Shown: positions 35,309 to 43,360 of the stretch, in pieces
Layout: each line of letters begins with the position of its first letter
Numbering within the stretch: the first letter of the stretch is position 1
Assembly: GCA_002428995.1 (NCBI GenBank)
Contig: DIYJ01000018.1
Location: 186,001 to 250,000, forward strand
Direction: 5' to 3'
Origin: Flavobacteriales bacterium UBA6057
GTDB taxonomy: Bacteria > Bacteroidota > Bacteroidia > Flavobacteriales_G > Salibacteraceae
DNA length: 64,000 nt
Notes under the pieces: model-generated
What the model was told of the DNA's origin: nothing
What the model saw: only the letters and a program-made list of their open reading frames with translations
The model's database searches: none
Made by a program: the position numbers and the translations under genes

Positions 35309-36694
35309 ATGCAACAACAACCACGTTATGCACTCAGCTCCTGGAGGGCTGTGTGCCTTTCCGCAGCGACTCTCTGTTTAATGTTCACAGCCACTGCTCA
35401 GTCTGAGTATCCGTTTGAGTATCCGTGCAACCAATGGGTTGATCGGGTGGTGAATGGAGACGCTCCCTACGGAGACACTCACTATGGTGGAGTGCTCTAT
35501 GGCTTTGAAAAAATCATCTACATGGATGGCTCAGGACATCCTGATCCCAACCACAAGCAAATCACGAATATCTACGGAGCGAACTACCAGCATTGGGGAC
35601 ACCTGAATACCTCTTCCGTAGACATGGATTTTTATTCAGACATCGAGTCCCACAATGGAAGGCTCTATTATAAGGGCGTTGACGAGAAGTTTCATGTCGC
35701 TACCTGGAATGGATCGAGCTGGGTGATGAACCCGGTGAACAACGATGCCATCGACTGCTTTGAGGGATTTTTCGAAATCGACAACACGGGGCGCATTTTC
35801 TACAATGGTTCGGATCGCAAGGTCTACAACATCATGGGGCCTAACTGGTGGGAGTGGGGACCGTTGAATACTTCTGCCCCCAGCAGCTCCGGTGGTATTG
35901 AACTCGGAGGTGGTTCGAGGATCTATTTCCTCGACTATGATTTCAACGTGATGTATTACTACTGGACCGGCAGCCAGTGGCTTTGGGATCAGGCCAACGT
36001 CCATGCTGTGAATGCCAGACGCTACTCTGAGCTGATCTACGATAACGGACGCATCCTTTACGTAGGTGAAGATGATCTTATTCGCTACATCGATGGCCCA
36101 GGTGCTGGTCAGCACGGTGTGTTGCTACCCGGTGCTCCGGCTGTGACCTCTACGTTGATTTCCGACATGATCCTTGACAACAACAAGCTGGTTTACACCA
36201 GTGAGTCAGACCGTTTCCACATGATCTATGAGGTGAACAACAATTTGTTTCACACTCAAATACACCCAACAGCGGAACCTTCATCCTACGCGAACATCGA
36301 TTTCGTGGATGGAAGGGGCATCGTCTATGTGAACAGGGATCGTAAGGTTCATGAGTTGGTTTACTACCCTTGCTACGATGAACCTATTGGTGAGCCAGAT
36401 CCAGGAGGCCCCGGAGCGGAGAAGTTTGGTCAAACTGCACCAATGGTTAATTCTTCGGTTCAGGTTTCACTGTTCCCAAGCCCCGTGGTTGATAAGGTGA
36501 GCGTAGATGTCAGTGGTGAGTTTACCAATGGATTGGTTGAAATCTTTGATGCGCAAGGACGCTTGGTCAAGTCAGCAAAGGTTCAGCAGAATGAGCCTGC
36601 CAGCCTGCGAATGGTGGACGAGCCGGCAGGTGTATACTGGCTTCGATTCTCATCCAGTGAAGGAATGGAGTCGCACAAATTCATGAAGCAATAG
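35309..36694 (+). CDS. T9SS cargo protein with beta-propeller-like repeats
   Basis: The 461-residue secreted protein has a signal peptide (MQQQPRYALSSWRAVCLSAA to TAQ). About six to seven units of 45-60 residues follow, each with a G-x-I/L-x-Y core and a W-x-W or Y/W turn (GRLYYKGVDEKFHVATWNGS, GRIFYNGSDRKVYNIMGPNW, SRIYFLDYDFNVMYYYW, GRILYVGEDDLIRYIDG, NKLVYTSESDRFHMIYEVNN, GIVYVNRDRKVHELVYY). The aromatic repeats suggest a lectin-type or PQQ-like propeller. A type A sorting domain ends the protein (about 395-461, VSLFPSPVVDKVSVDVSGEF, VEIFDAQGRLVKSA). It is likely a surface-bound sugar- or ligand-binding protein; the fold is an inference. Confidence 0.82.
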   Translation: MQQQPRYALSSWRAVCLSAATLCLMFTATAQSEYPFEYPCNQWVDRVVNGDAPYGDTHYGGVLYGFEKIIYMDGSGHPDPNHKQITNIYGANYQHWGHLNTSSVDMDFYSDIESHNGRLYYKGVDEKFHVATWNGSSWVMNPVNNDAIDCFEGFFEIDNTGRIFYNGSDRKVYNIMGPNWWEWGPLNTSAPSSSGGIELGGGSRIYFLDYDFNVMYYYWTGSQWLWDQANVHAVNARRYSELIYDNGRILYVGEDDLIRYIDGPGAGQHGVLLPGAPAVTSTLISDMILDNNKLVYTSESDRFHMIYEVNNNLFHTQIHPTAEPSSYANIDFVDGRGIVYVNRDRKVHELVYYPCYDEPIGEPDPGGPGAEKFGQTAPMVNSSVQVSLFPSPVVDKVSVDVSGEFTNGLVEIFDAQGRLVKSAKVQQNEPASLRMVDEPAGVYWLRFSSSEGMESHKFMKQ

Positions 36695-36719
36695 TTCAAG
36701 CAAACAAGGTTCGTATGTC

Positions 36720-36753
36720 AAAAGCCACTTTCTCCAACGGGAAGGTAGCTTTT
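36720..36753 (+). terminator. Intrinsic terminator of the T9SS gene at 35309-36694
   Basis: An imperfect long hairpin has arms AAAAGCCACTTTC and GGAAGGTAGCTTTT and a short loop. It is followed by TTTTCATTT and begins 26 nt after the stop codon. Confidence 0.75.
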
Positions 36754-36810
36754 TCATTTCCATTGGCTCATGGGCCATTGGTGCGAAAACGGATCATTAG
36801 TAAAGCACTG

Positions 36811-38166
36811 CTATTTGCCAATACAGAAGCGGCTGAAGATGTTTCCAAGCAGGTCATCGGTTGTGATCTCTCCGGTGATGCTGCCCAAATGATGCAGGGC
36901 CTGTCGAATATCCATGGCTACAAGGTCACTGCTCACTTCGTTCGAAAGTCCTTCCAGCGTTCGTTCCAGCGATTCACGCGTGGCATTCAGGGCTTGGAGG
37001 TGTCTGGTATTGGTCACAATTACATCTCCCGCTTGCACCTTTCCACTTTCGATCGCATCCACCAGTTTTTGCTTTAAACCGCTGAGTCCGTCACCAGTCT
37101 TGGCAGAAAGCTGAAGGTCTACATCCATGTCTGGTGAGCCTCCCAAGTCGCTCTTGTTCATCACCGAGATGATGGATGCATTGGTTTGGCTTAGATCGTT
37201 TTCGAGTGACTTCCTGTTTGCGGCCATTGCTTCAGCCGAATCGCTGATATCGTGCAGCAATAACACGATTGAGGCGCTCTTCATTTTCTCCAGGCTTCGC
37301 TTCACACCCATTGCTTCCACCACGTCTTCTGTATCGCGGATTCCTGCGGTATCAATGAATCGAAAGCGGATACCGTTGATGATCGTTTCATCTTCAATGG
37401 CATCTCTGGTGGTTCCGGCAATGTCAGATACAATGGCTTTTTCTTCGTTCAGGAGGGCGTTGAGCAGGGTAGACTTTCCGGCATTAGGTTTTCCGATGAT
37501 GGCAACGGGCACTCCGTTTTTCACCGCGTTTCCAAATCGGAACGATTCAATAAGTTGACCGACAAAACCATGGATCTTTTCCACCAATCCGCGTAGCTCG
37601 TTGCGATTGGCAAATTCTACATCCTCTTCTGAAAAATCTAGCTCCAGCTCAATCAAACTCGCAAAATGGATCAGTTCTTCTCTCAGCCTCTGAATTTCTT
37701 TCGAAAAGCCACCGCGCATTTGATGCATGGCCAGGTTGTGCTCTGCTTGTGACTCTGAAGCGATGAGGTCGGTGACGGCTTCAGCCTGGCTCAGGTCGAG
37801 CTTTCCATTCAGGAAGGCTCGTTGTGTGAATTCACCCGGCTCCGCCATTCGGGCTCCGCTGGCCAGAAGGTGTTGCAAAGCACTGGAGAGTATAAACGGT
37901 GAACCGTGGAAGCTGACTTCAGCGATGTCTTCCCCTGTGTAGGAATGGGGAGCCTTGAAGATCCCGGTGACTACTTCATCCAGGACTTTTCCATCGATTT
38001 TGAAACGCCCAAAGTGCAGTGTGTTGGCAGCTCTAGCCTGCAAATCAATGCCCAAAGCCTCGGAGGCCAGAGAAAGTGCCTGAGGCCCTGAAAGCCTGAT
38101 CACGCCAATCGCCCCGGGGCCGGAAGGAGTAGAGATGGCTGCGATGGTATCACCGGATTGAAACAT
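36811..38166 (-). CDS. mnmE: tRNA uridine-5-carboxymethylaminomethyl modification GTPase MnmE
   Basis: MnmE, with MnmG, installs the 5-carboxymethylaminomethyl group on wobble uridine 34. The 451-residue protein has the N-terminal folate-binding domain (SGPGAIGVIRLSG, then EPGEFTQRAFLNGKLDLSQA), the G domain with P-loop GKPNAGKST (225-233), SDIAGTTRD, DTAGIRDTED, and the NKSD motif. It ends with the C-terminal FCIGK that carries the catalytic Cys. A -33 TTTG, N21, -7 TAACTTTG promoter sits directly before the ATG, so the mRNA may be leaderless. MnmG is not in the window. Confidence 0.97.
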   Translation of the reverse strand: MFQSGDTIAAISTPSGPGAIGVIRLSGPQALSLASEALGIDLQARAANTLHFGRFKIDGKVLDEVVTGIFKAPHSYTGEDIAEVSFHGSPFILSSALQHLLASGARMAEPGEFTQRAFLNGKLDLSQAEAVTDLIASESQAEHNLAMHQMRGGFSKEIQRLREELIHFASLIELELDFSEEDVEFANRNELRGLVEKIHGFVGQLIESFRFGNAVKNGVPVAIIGKPNAGKSTLLNALLNEEKAIVSDIAGTTRDAIEDETIINGIRFRFIDTAGIRDTEDVVEAMGVKRSLEKMKSASIVLLLHDISDSAEAMAANRKSLENDLSQTNASIISVMNKSDLGGSPDMDVDLQLSAKTGDGLSGLKQKLVDAIESGKVQAGDVIVTNTRHLQALNATRESLERTLEGLSNEVSSDLVAMDIRQALHHLGSITGEITTDDLLGNIFSRFCIGK

Positions 38167-38170
38167 GTTG

Positions 38171-38203
38171 CAAAGTTAGAGGCTGGACGGAAGTGCGCAC
38201 AAA
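38171..38203 (-). promoter_or_regulatory. mnmE promoter, candidate leaderless start
   Basis: On the minus strand, TTTG (38203-38200) is followed after 21 nt by TAACTTTG (38178-38171), a full Bacteroidota promoter. Only 4 nt separate the -7 box from the ATG at 38166, so transcription should begin at or close to the A of the start codon. Confidence 0.65.
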
Positions 38204-38218
38204 GGCTGAGTGGCTCGT

Positions 38219-39382
38219 TTACAGGGTGAATCCTGCACCGAATTCAAGGAAGTCGGCCTTCACAAAATTGGATTTTACACCCATCTGCAGGAAGGGAGAC
38301 TGCATGTGCTTCCATAAGTTCAGGAAGTAGTAGCGAACGGCAAACCGCCCCGGCACATGGCGTTTCAGCCCCTGAGCGCTGGAATTGGCATCGTGCGTCT
38401 TCAAATGGTCACCCAGGGTCGGATTGTAAACATTGACTCCACCCTGGAATATGACACCAAAGTGATTGTAGATGAATTCATGGCCCAACATCAGCAGAAC
38501 GGCAGACGAGCGCAGAAACTCCTTGCTTTCAGTGGACAGACCTTCAGAGTCTGCAAATAGACGAGATGCCTTGTCATAATAAGCTTCCATGGATACCATC
38601 AGCCGGAAGGCCGGTTTGTATCTGTTTTGGAATCCGAAGGCTAGAAGATACTTGTCGTGACTTTGCCCGTCACCCTGTTCAGCAGCAGCTCCGCCTTCGT
38701 TTATACCAAATGCTATTCGTGCCATAGGTTTCCAAGGACGAACCTGATTAGAATCCACTGGCTTGGGAACATTTAGATATCCTTCGTCCCTTAGGTAACA
38801 CCGGTACGAAACGGATAACATCGCAATGTTCGCTCCTACATTGGGCAGTGCGGTGTGGCCATTGGAGGTGTGCCAGAGGCTTCCCTCCATCAAAATTCTG
38901 GAACGCACCGAGGGCTTAAATTCCAGACCACCACTCAAGGTCATTAAAAATGAGAAATCGGATCCATTGACCGTATTGGTAGGGTTTTCTGTCGGATGAT
39001 ATTTCGTGGTGTGATAGAGGGCGCCCATTTTGACACGGCCGAAATAGCGCCAATGTGTCTTAAACCTGTTTTTCAATCCAAGCTGATATTGAAGGCCAAT
39101 GCCTTCACCAAGCACGTCTGAATTGCCGAAGTCGTGATAGCTTATGGCTATTCCGGTTTCCGGTTCATGCCAGGCTTTATACCAATAAGAGTAGCTACGA
39201 TGTGTCCATGACAGAACTAACGCTTTGTGCATTCCGGTGGACGGCTGCGCTGAATGAATGTTGAGCATTTGCCCTGTGTAAGCGCCAAGTTCAAAGGCAT
39301 GACCTTGTCCCAGGGCCAGAGAAGTATAAAGCGCTAGTGAGATGACTAAAGCGCTGGCTGTTAGTTTTTTAAGGGCTAGCAT
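38219..39382 (-). CDS. PagL-like lipid A deacylase (acyloxyacyl hydrolase family)
   Basis: The start is ATG 39382 (MLALKKLTASALVISLALYT, a signal peptide); the frame upstream is not coding-like. The 387-residue outer-membrane protein contains the PagL active-site signature LWHTSNGHTALPNVGANIAM, with catalytic His171 and Ser173 and a trailing Pro-Asn segment as in PagL. PagL removes the 3-O-linked acyl chain from lipid A. Classic PagL has about 170 residues; here an additional C-terminal half (about 200-387) adds further strands, a form seen in Bacteroidota homologues. The same-strand mnmE gene lies downstream and has its own promoter. Confidence 0.8.
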   Translation of the reverse strand: MLALKKLTASALVISLALYTSLALGQGHAFELGAYTGQMLNIHSAQPSTGMHKALVLSWTHRSYSYWYKAWHEPETGIAISYHDFGNSDVLGEGIGLQYQLGLKNRFKTHWRYFGRVKMGALYHTTKYHPTENPTNTVNGSDFSFLMTLSGGLEFKPSVRSRILMEGSLWHTSNGHTALPNVGANIAMLSVSYRCYLRDEGYLNVPKPVDSNQVRPWKPMARIAFGINEGGAAAEQGDGQSHDKYLLAFGFQNRYKPAFRLMVSMEAYYDKASRLFADSEGLSTESKEFLRSSAVLLMLGHEFIYNHFGVIFQGGVNVYNPTLGDHLKTHDANSSAQGLKRHVPGRFAVRYYFLNLWKHMQSPFLQMGVKSNFVKADFLEFGAGFTL

Positions 39383-39573
39383 AGGGCATGCATTTTCCAG
39401 GCCGGGCAAAGGAATGAAAACAAACGCACAGCTCAAAAGCCTGCAGAGCGGAGTCGAAGAATTGCAAAAACCTGTACCGATTCGCCCAGTTCTTACGTCA
39501 TGTTGGTCTCTAATTCTCTGATTTGCAGGTTGTTTGGTGTTTTGGTCGACTAGACGAAATGCTAGAAATACTA

Positions 39574-39637
39574 GATGAAAGGCCTTTTTACTAAGATGTG
39601 CATGCCTTTTTTCAAGTATGTGCATGCCTTTTTTTAA
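39574..39637 (+). repeat. Three tandem 21-22 bp units upstream of the SprB-like gene
   Basis: Three units with the same register are visible: 39574-39594 (GATGAAAGGCCTTTTTACTA), 39595-39615 (GATGTGCATGCCTTTTTTCA) and 39616-39637, which begins one base later with TATGTGCATGCCTTTT. Units two and three share a 17-nt identity (ATGTGCATGCCTTTTTT). The spacing of about two helical turns places the units on one DNA face, as expected for cooperative protein binding. They lie 67-130 bp before the ATG at 39704. Confidence 0.65.
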
Positions 39638-39657
39638 CCTTAGCTGTAATTAATCAA

Positions 39658-39673
39658 TCAGAAGGTCTTCTGA
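39658..39673 (+). promoter_or_regulatory. Palindrome upstream of the SprB-like gene
   Basis: TCAGAAG, a 2-nt spacer and CTTCTGA form a perfect 7-bp inverted repeat, 30 nt before the ATG. It could be an operator or a small hairpin in the 5' UTR. Confidence 0.45.
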
Positions 39674-39703
39674 AGGCCCCTACATTCATCAAATTTCATT
39701 CAT

Positions 39704-42319
39704 ATGAAACACGCTTTACTCTTAGTTTTTTCGGTTGTAATCGGGACTGTTGCCCACGCGCAATACGTTACAACCTTCCCATTTACTGAGGATTTCGAAG
39801 CCTCAGCTACATGTGGTACCGGTTGCGGTAACGCATGTGTGATTACCAATTCTGAGTTCACCAACGACCTGGGTGACGATCGGGATTGGACTGTTGACGC
39901 AAATGGCACAGGTTCAGGGGGAACTGGGCCAACTGCAAACGGTGGAGCCGACCACAACCCTGGTGTTGCAGGCGGTCAGTACCTCTACACAGAAACTTCA
40001 GGTGCCTGTAGTGGTGGTGACGTTTCTAACCTTGTTTCTCCTTACTTCGATTTTACCAACATCAACGTTCCTTACGTACGATTTTGGTTTCACATGTTCG
40101 GAGGTGACATGGGCGACATGCACTTCGACATTGACACTACGCAAGGTCAGGGAGCTTGGGTGAATGATTACATCCCATCCTGGACTGACGATGTAGACGA
40201 GTGGCAGCAGCGCCTCGTTTCTCTCGTTGAGTTTGGTGGAATGGATTCTGTTCGATTCAGAGTTCGTGGTGTATCAGGAACCAGCTTCGAGAGTGATATG
40301 GCCGTTGACGATTTCTACGTGAACGATACTGTATTCTCAGTTCTTGCTGATGTTTTCCAGCCTCAGTGTGATGGTGACAACAGCGGTTTGATTGTAGCTT
40401 CTGGTCTGTTTGGAGTTGAGCCTTTCACTTACTCTTGGTCTACAAGCTCTACTAATGACTCTATTAACGTAACTGACAACACTACTTACGGAGTGACAGT
40501 TACTGATGCAAACGGGCTGACAGCTACTGCTTCTTTCACAACCGTTGATGTTCCTGCTATCAACACCAGCACAACAGTTATTCAGGACTTGGTTTGTAAG
40601 TACGATGACGCGATTGCCACTGTAAGCGCTTCTGGTGGAACACCATTGTTGGGAGCTTACACGCAGGATACCACTTCTGCTAACTTCGATCCTGACACGA
40701 CTACTGCAAATGATACGATCGTGAATCTTGGAGATGATGCAGTATCTCCATTCTTTCCTATCGGTTTCCCATTTGTGTTCTTTGGAGACACGTTCAACGA
40801 CTTTAGAATTGTGTCAAACGGCTTCATCACATTCGATCCGGGAAGTAACGGAAGTGGGTGTTGCTCAGGTCAGAATTTCCCAAATCCAGCCCTTTCAAAT
40901 GCGGTCATCGCCTTGAACTGGGAAGATCTTGATCCCGATAACGGAAACGATGGAACTATCTCCTACAAGACGGTGGGTACAGCTCCGTTTAGAAGGCTCA
41001 TCGTGAAGTTTGAGGATGTTCCTTACTTCGGTGGATCTGTTGGTGATGTTACTGTTCAGGCAATGATCTATGAAACGACTAACTGCGTTGAGATCCACAC
41101 CATTGACGTTGTTTCTGACGGAACTCAAACTCAGGGAATTGAGAACCTTGCCGGAGACGAAGGCTATACCTATCCTGGAAGAAATGCAGCTAGCTGGTCT
41201 GGACAGGGTGATTACATCGCTTTCTGCCCACCAGTTGGAGGATTCTCTTACCTCTGGTCAAATGGTAGCATTGATACCATCGCAGAAGGTGGATTGACTC
41301 CAGGCATTAACTATGTAACCGTTACTGACGGTAATGGCTGTGAAGTTGTGGACAGTGTTGATATTCAGTCATTGTCAAACCTTGATCTCTCACCAATGAT
41401 CTCTGACATCTCGTGCTTTGGTTTGACGGATGGTATGATCGCTTCCAACGCTGCAAACGGTGTAGCTCCTTACACTTACGTTTGGTCTGATGCTTCTACC
41501 AACGATGACCTCACCGGTGCCGGAGCAGGAACTTACGGAGTAACTGTAACAGATGATTTGAACTGTGTGGACAGCATCAATGGTTTGACAATTGTTGAGC
41601 CTCCATTGCTCGTTTCTTCACTGATCGACATCACAAGTTCTACTTGTCCTGACTCAGCAGATGGTTCAGCTGCAATGATCGCAGCAGGTGGTACACCTCC
41701 TTACACTTACACTTGGCTTCCTGATGGACTCTCAGGAGCTTCCGTATTTGGATTGACTTCCGGTAGCTACCAAGGTGTGGTAGAAGATTCGAACGGATGC
41801 CAGAGCATTCAGTCTGTGACTGTGCTTTCTGAATTCCCTTCTCCAAATCCTGACCTCGGTCCTGACGTGGCTAACACAAGTGGAGCAGCGGTTACTCTGA
41901 ATCCTGGAAACTTCGCAACCTACGCCTGGAATGGTGGAGCAACATCTTCTACACTTCAGGTAACTCAAACAGGTACTTATTCAGTAGAGGTAACAAATGC
42001 CTTTGGATGTGCTGGTACGGACACTGTGTTTGTAGAGATCTGGCCATTGGGAATTTCTTCCATCAATGGAGGAGAAGGTGTAAACATCTTCCCAAATCCT
42101 GTTCAGGAGTCTCTGACTGTTTCTCTGGAAGGATTGCAGGTTTCTTCAGAACTGGAAGTAATCGTTACCAACCTTCAGGGACAGGTACTCTCCATGCAAA
42201 CTGCTGTAAGCGGAACACGCTTTGTAGTTGTTGACACAGAAGAACTCGCAAGTGGCGTTTACAACCTTCACGTAAGAGGTGAAGAGATTGACGTTCACCA
42301 GCGATTTGTGCGTCAATAA
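39704..42319 (+). CDS. T9SS cargo protein with SprB-like repeats
   Basis: The 871-residue protein has a signal peptide (MKHALLLVFSVVIGTVAHAQ) and a MAM/jelly-roll-like N-terminal domain (about 21-205, with FPFTEDFEA and SDMAVDDFYV). Four to five SprB-like repeats follow with the Y-x-W-S, L-x-x-G-x-Y-x-V-T-V-T-D-x-x-G-C pattern (for example PFTYSWSTSSTND, YLWSNGSIDTI, PYTYVWSDASTNDD). An additional beta domain lies between the first and later repeats (about 310-510), and a type A sorting domain ends it (VNIFPNPVQESLTVSLEGL to SGVYNLHVRG). SprB is the gliding adhesin of Flavobacterium johnsoniae; this shorter relative is probably a surface adhesin. Codons favour AAC, TAC, TTC and GGA, suggesting high expression. 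Confidence 0.88.
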   Translation: MKHALLLVFSVVIGTVAHAQYVTTFPFTEDFEASATCGTGCGNACVITNSEFTNDLGDDRDWTVDANGTGSGGTGPTANGGADHNPGVAGGQYLYTETSGACSGGDVSNLVSPYFDFTNINVPYVRFWFHMFGGDMGDMHFDIDTTQGQGAWVNDYIPSWTDDVDEWQQRLVSLVEFGGMDSVRFRVRGVSGTSFESDMAVDDFYVNDTVFSVLADVFQPQCDGDNSGLIVASGLFGVEPFTYSWSTSSTNDSINVTDNTTYGVTVTDANGLTATASFTTVDVPAINTSTTVIQDLVCKYDDAIATVSASGGTPLLGAYTQDTTSANFDPDTTTANDTIVNLGDDAVSPFFPIGFPFVFFGDTFNDFRIVSNGFITFDPGSNGSGCCSGQNFPNPALSNAVIALNWEDLDPDNGNDGTISYKTVGTAPFRRLIVKFEDVPYFGGSVGDVTVQAMIYETTNCVEIHTIDVVSDGTQTQGIENLAGDEGYTYPGRNAASWSGQGDYIAFCPPVGGFSYLWSNGSIDTIAEGGLTPGINYVTVTDGNGCEVVDSVDIQSLSNLDLSPMISDISCFGLTDGMIASNAANGVAPYTYVWSDASTNDDLTGAGAGTYGVTVTDDLNCVDSINGLTIVEPPLLVSSLIDITSSTCPDSADGSAAMIAAGGTPPYTYTWLPDGLSGASVFGLTSGSYQGVVEDSNGCQSIQSVTVLSEFPSPNPDLGPDVANTSGAAVTLNPGNFATYAWNGGATSSTLQVTQTGTYSVEVTNAFGCAGTDTVFVEIWPLGISSINGGEGVNIFPNPVQESLTVSLEGLQVSSELEVIVTNLQGQVLSMQTAVSGTRFVVVDTEELASGVYNLHVRGEEIDVHQRFVRQ

Positions 42320-42340
42320 GCACAAGACATCAATACATAG

Positions 42341-42372
42341 AAAAAGCCCGGTCAAATTCGACCGGGCTTTTT
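42341..42372 (+). terminator. Intrinsic terminator of the SprB-like gene
   Basis: A perfect 13-bp stem (42341-42353 with 42360-42372, core GCCCGGTC) has a 6-nt loop. It is followed by CTTTTCCTT and lies 21 nt after the stop codon, directly before the sucD promoter. Confidence 0.9.
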
Positions 42373-42394
42373 CTTTTCCTTGCATCCAAAGACA

Positions 42395-42402
42395 TACATT
42401 TG
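42395..42402 (+). promoter_or_regulatory. -7 promoter element upstream of sucD
   Basis: TACATTTG matches TAnnTTTG and ends 21 nt before the ATG at 42424. No -33 TTG lies at the usual spacing; the terminator of the previous gene occupies that space. Confidence 0.55.
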
Positions 42403-42423
42403 GCTGCCAAAGAAATTAATGCA

Positions 42424-43305
42424 ATGAGTGTTTTAGTCAACAAGGATTCGAAGGTGATCGTGCAAGGCTTCACAGGAGGTGAAGGAACCTTCCACGCGGG
42501 GCAAATGATTGAATACGGAACCAACGTTGTAGGTGGTGTGACCCCCAACAAAGGCGGTCAGATGCACCTCGATCGTCCGGTCTTTAATACAGTGGCAGAT
42601 GCCGTGAAGGAAACCGGAGCTGACGTTTCCATCATTTTTGTTCCACCCGCTTTTGCTGCTGATGCCATTATGGAAGCAGCGGAGGCAGGAATCAAAGTGA
42701 TTGTGGCTATTACAGAAGGTATTCCTGTGAACGACATGGTGAAGGTGAAGGAATACATCAGCGACAAGGACTGCAGACTGGTTGGCCCTAATTGCCCAGG
42801 AGTGATCACTCCGGGTGAGGCTAAGGTTGGCATCATGCCAGGGTTTGTATTCAAGCCCGGACGAATTGGTATCGTGTCAAAGTCAGGAACGCTGACTTAT
42901 GAAGCTGCCGACCAGGTAGTGAAGGCCGGAATGGGTATTTCTACCGCTATTGGTATCGGAGGTGACCCCATCATCGGAACAACCACTCAACAGGCTGTGG
43001 AGCTTCTTATGAATGATCCAGAGACAGATGGCATCGTGATGATTGGTGAAATCGGTGGAAACCTCGAGGCGATCGCTTCACGCTGGATCAGCGCGAACGG
43101 CAACAAGAAGCCTGTTGTTGGCTTTATTGCAGGTGAAACAGCGCCTAAAGGACGTACCATGGGACATGCCGGTGCCATCGTAGGTGGAGCAGATGATACT
43201 GCTGAAGCCAAGAAGAAGATCATGGCAGAAAATGGTTTGCATGTAGTGGATAGCCCAGCTACCATAGGCAAGAAGATGGCCGAGGTAATGGGAGTGACGG
43301 CCTAA
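42424..43305 (+). CDS. sucD: Succinyl-CoA ligase [ADP-forming] subunit alpha
   Basis: The start is ATG 42424 (MSVLVNKDSKVIVQGFTGGE), the standard opening of the alpha subunit; an in-frame TTG 24 nt upstream overlaps the promoter and is rejected. The 293-residue enzyme has the CoA-binding fold (GFTGGEGTFH), GPNCPG (121-126), IGIGGDPIIG and the phosphorylated His248 in MGHAGAIVGG. It performs the substrate-level phosphorylation step of the TCA cycle with SucC, which is encoded elsewhere. A terminator follows at 43330. Confidence 0.97.
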   Translation: MSVLVNKDSKVIVQGFTGGEGTFHAGQMIEYGTNVVGGVTPNKGGQMHLDRPVFNTVADAVKETGADVSIIFVPPAFAADAIMEAAEAGIKVIVAITEGIPVNDMVKVKEYISDKDCRLVGPNCPGVITPGEAKVGIMPGFVFKPGRIGIVSKSGTLTYEAADQVVKAGMGISTAIGIGGDPIIGTTTQQAVELLMNDPETDGIVMIGEIGGNLEAIASRWISANGNKKPVVGFIAGETAPKGRTMGHAGAIVGGADDTAEAKKKIMAENGLHVVDSPATIGKKMAEVMGVTA

Positions 43306-43329
43306 GGCAAACAGACATAGAAGATGAAG

Positions 43330-43356
43330 AGGGTGCTGATTCAGCACCCTTTTTTT
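43330..43356 (+). terminator. Intrinsic terminator of sucD
   Basis: An AGGGTGCT/AGCACCCT stem (8 bp, extendable to 10) has a 5-nt loop and a T7 run. It lies between the sucD stop and the convergent PorP/SprF stop at 43361. Confidence 0.9.
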
Positions 43357-43360
43357 GTGC

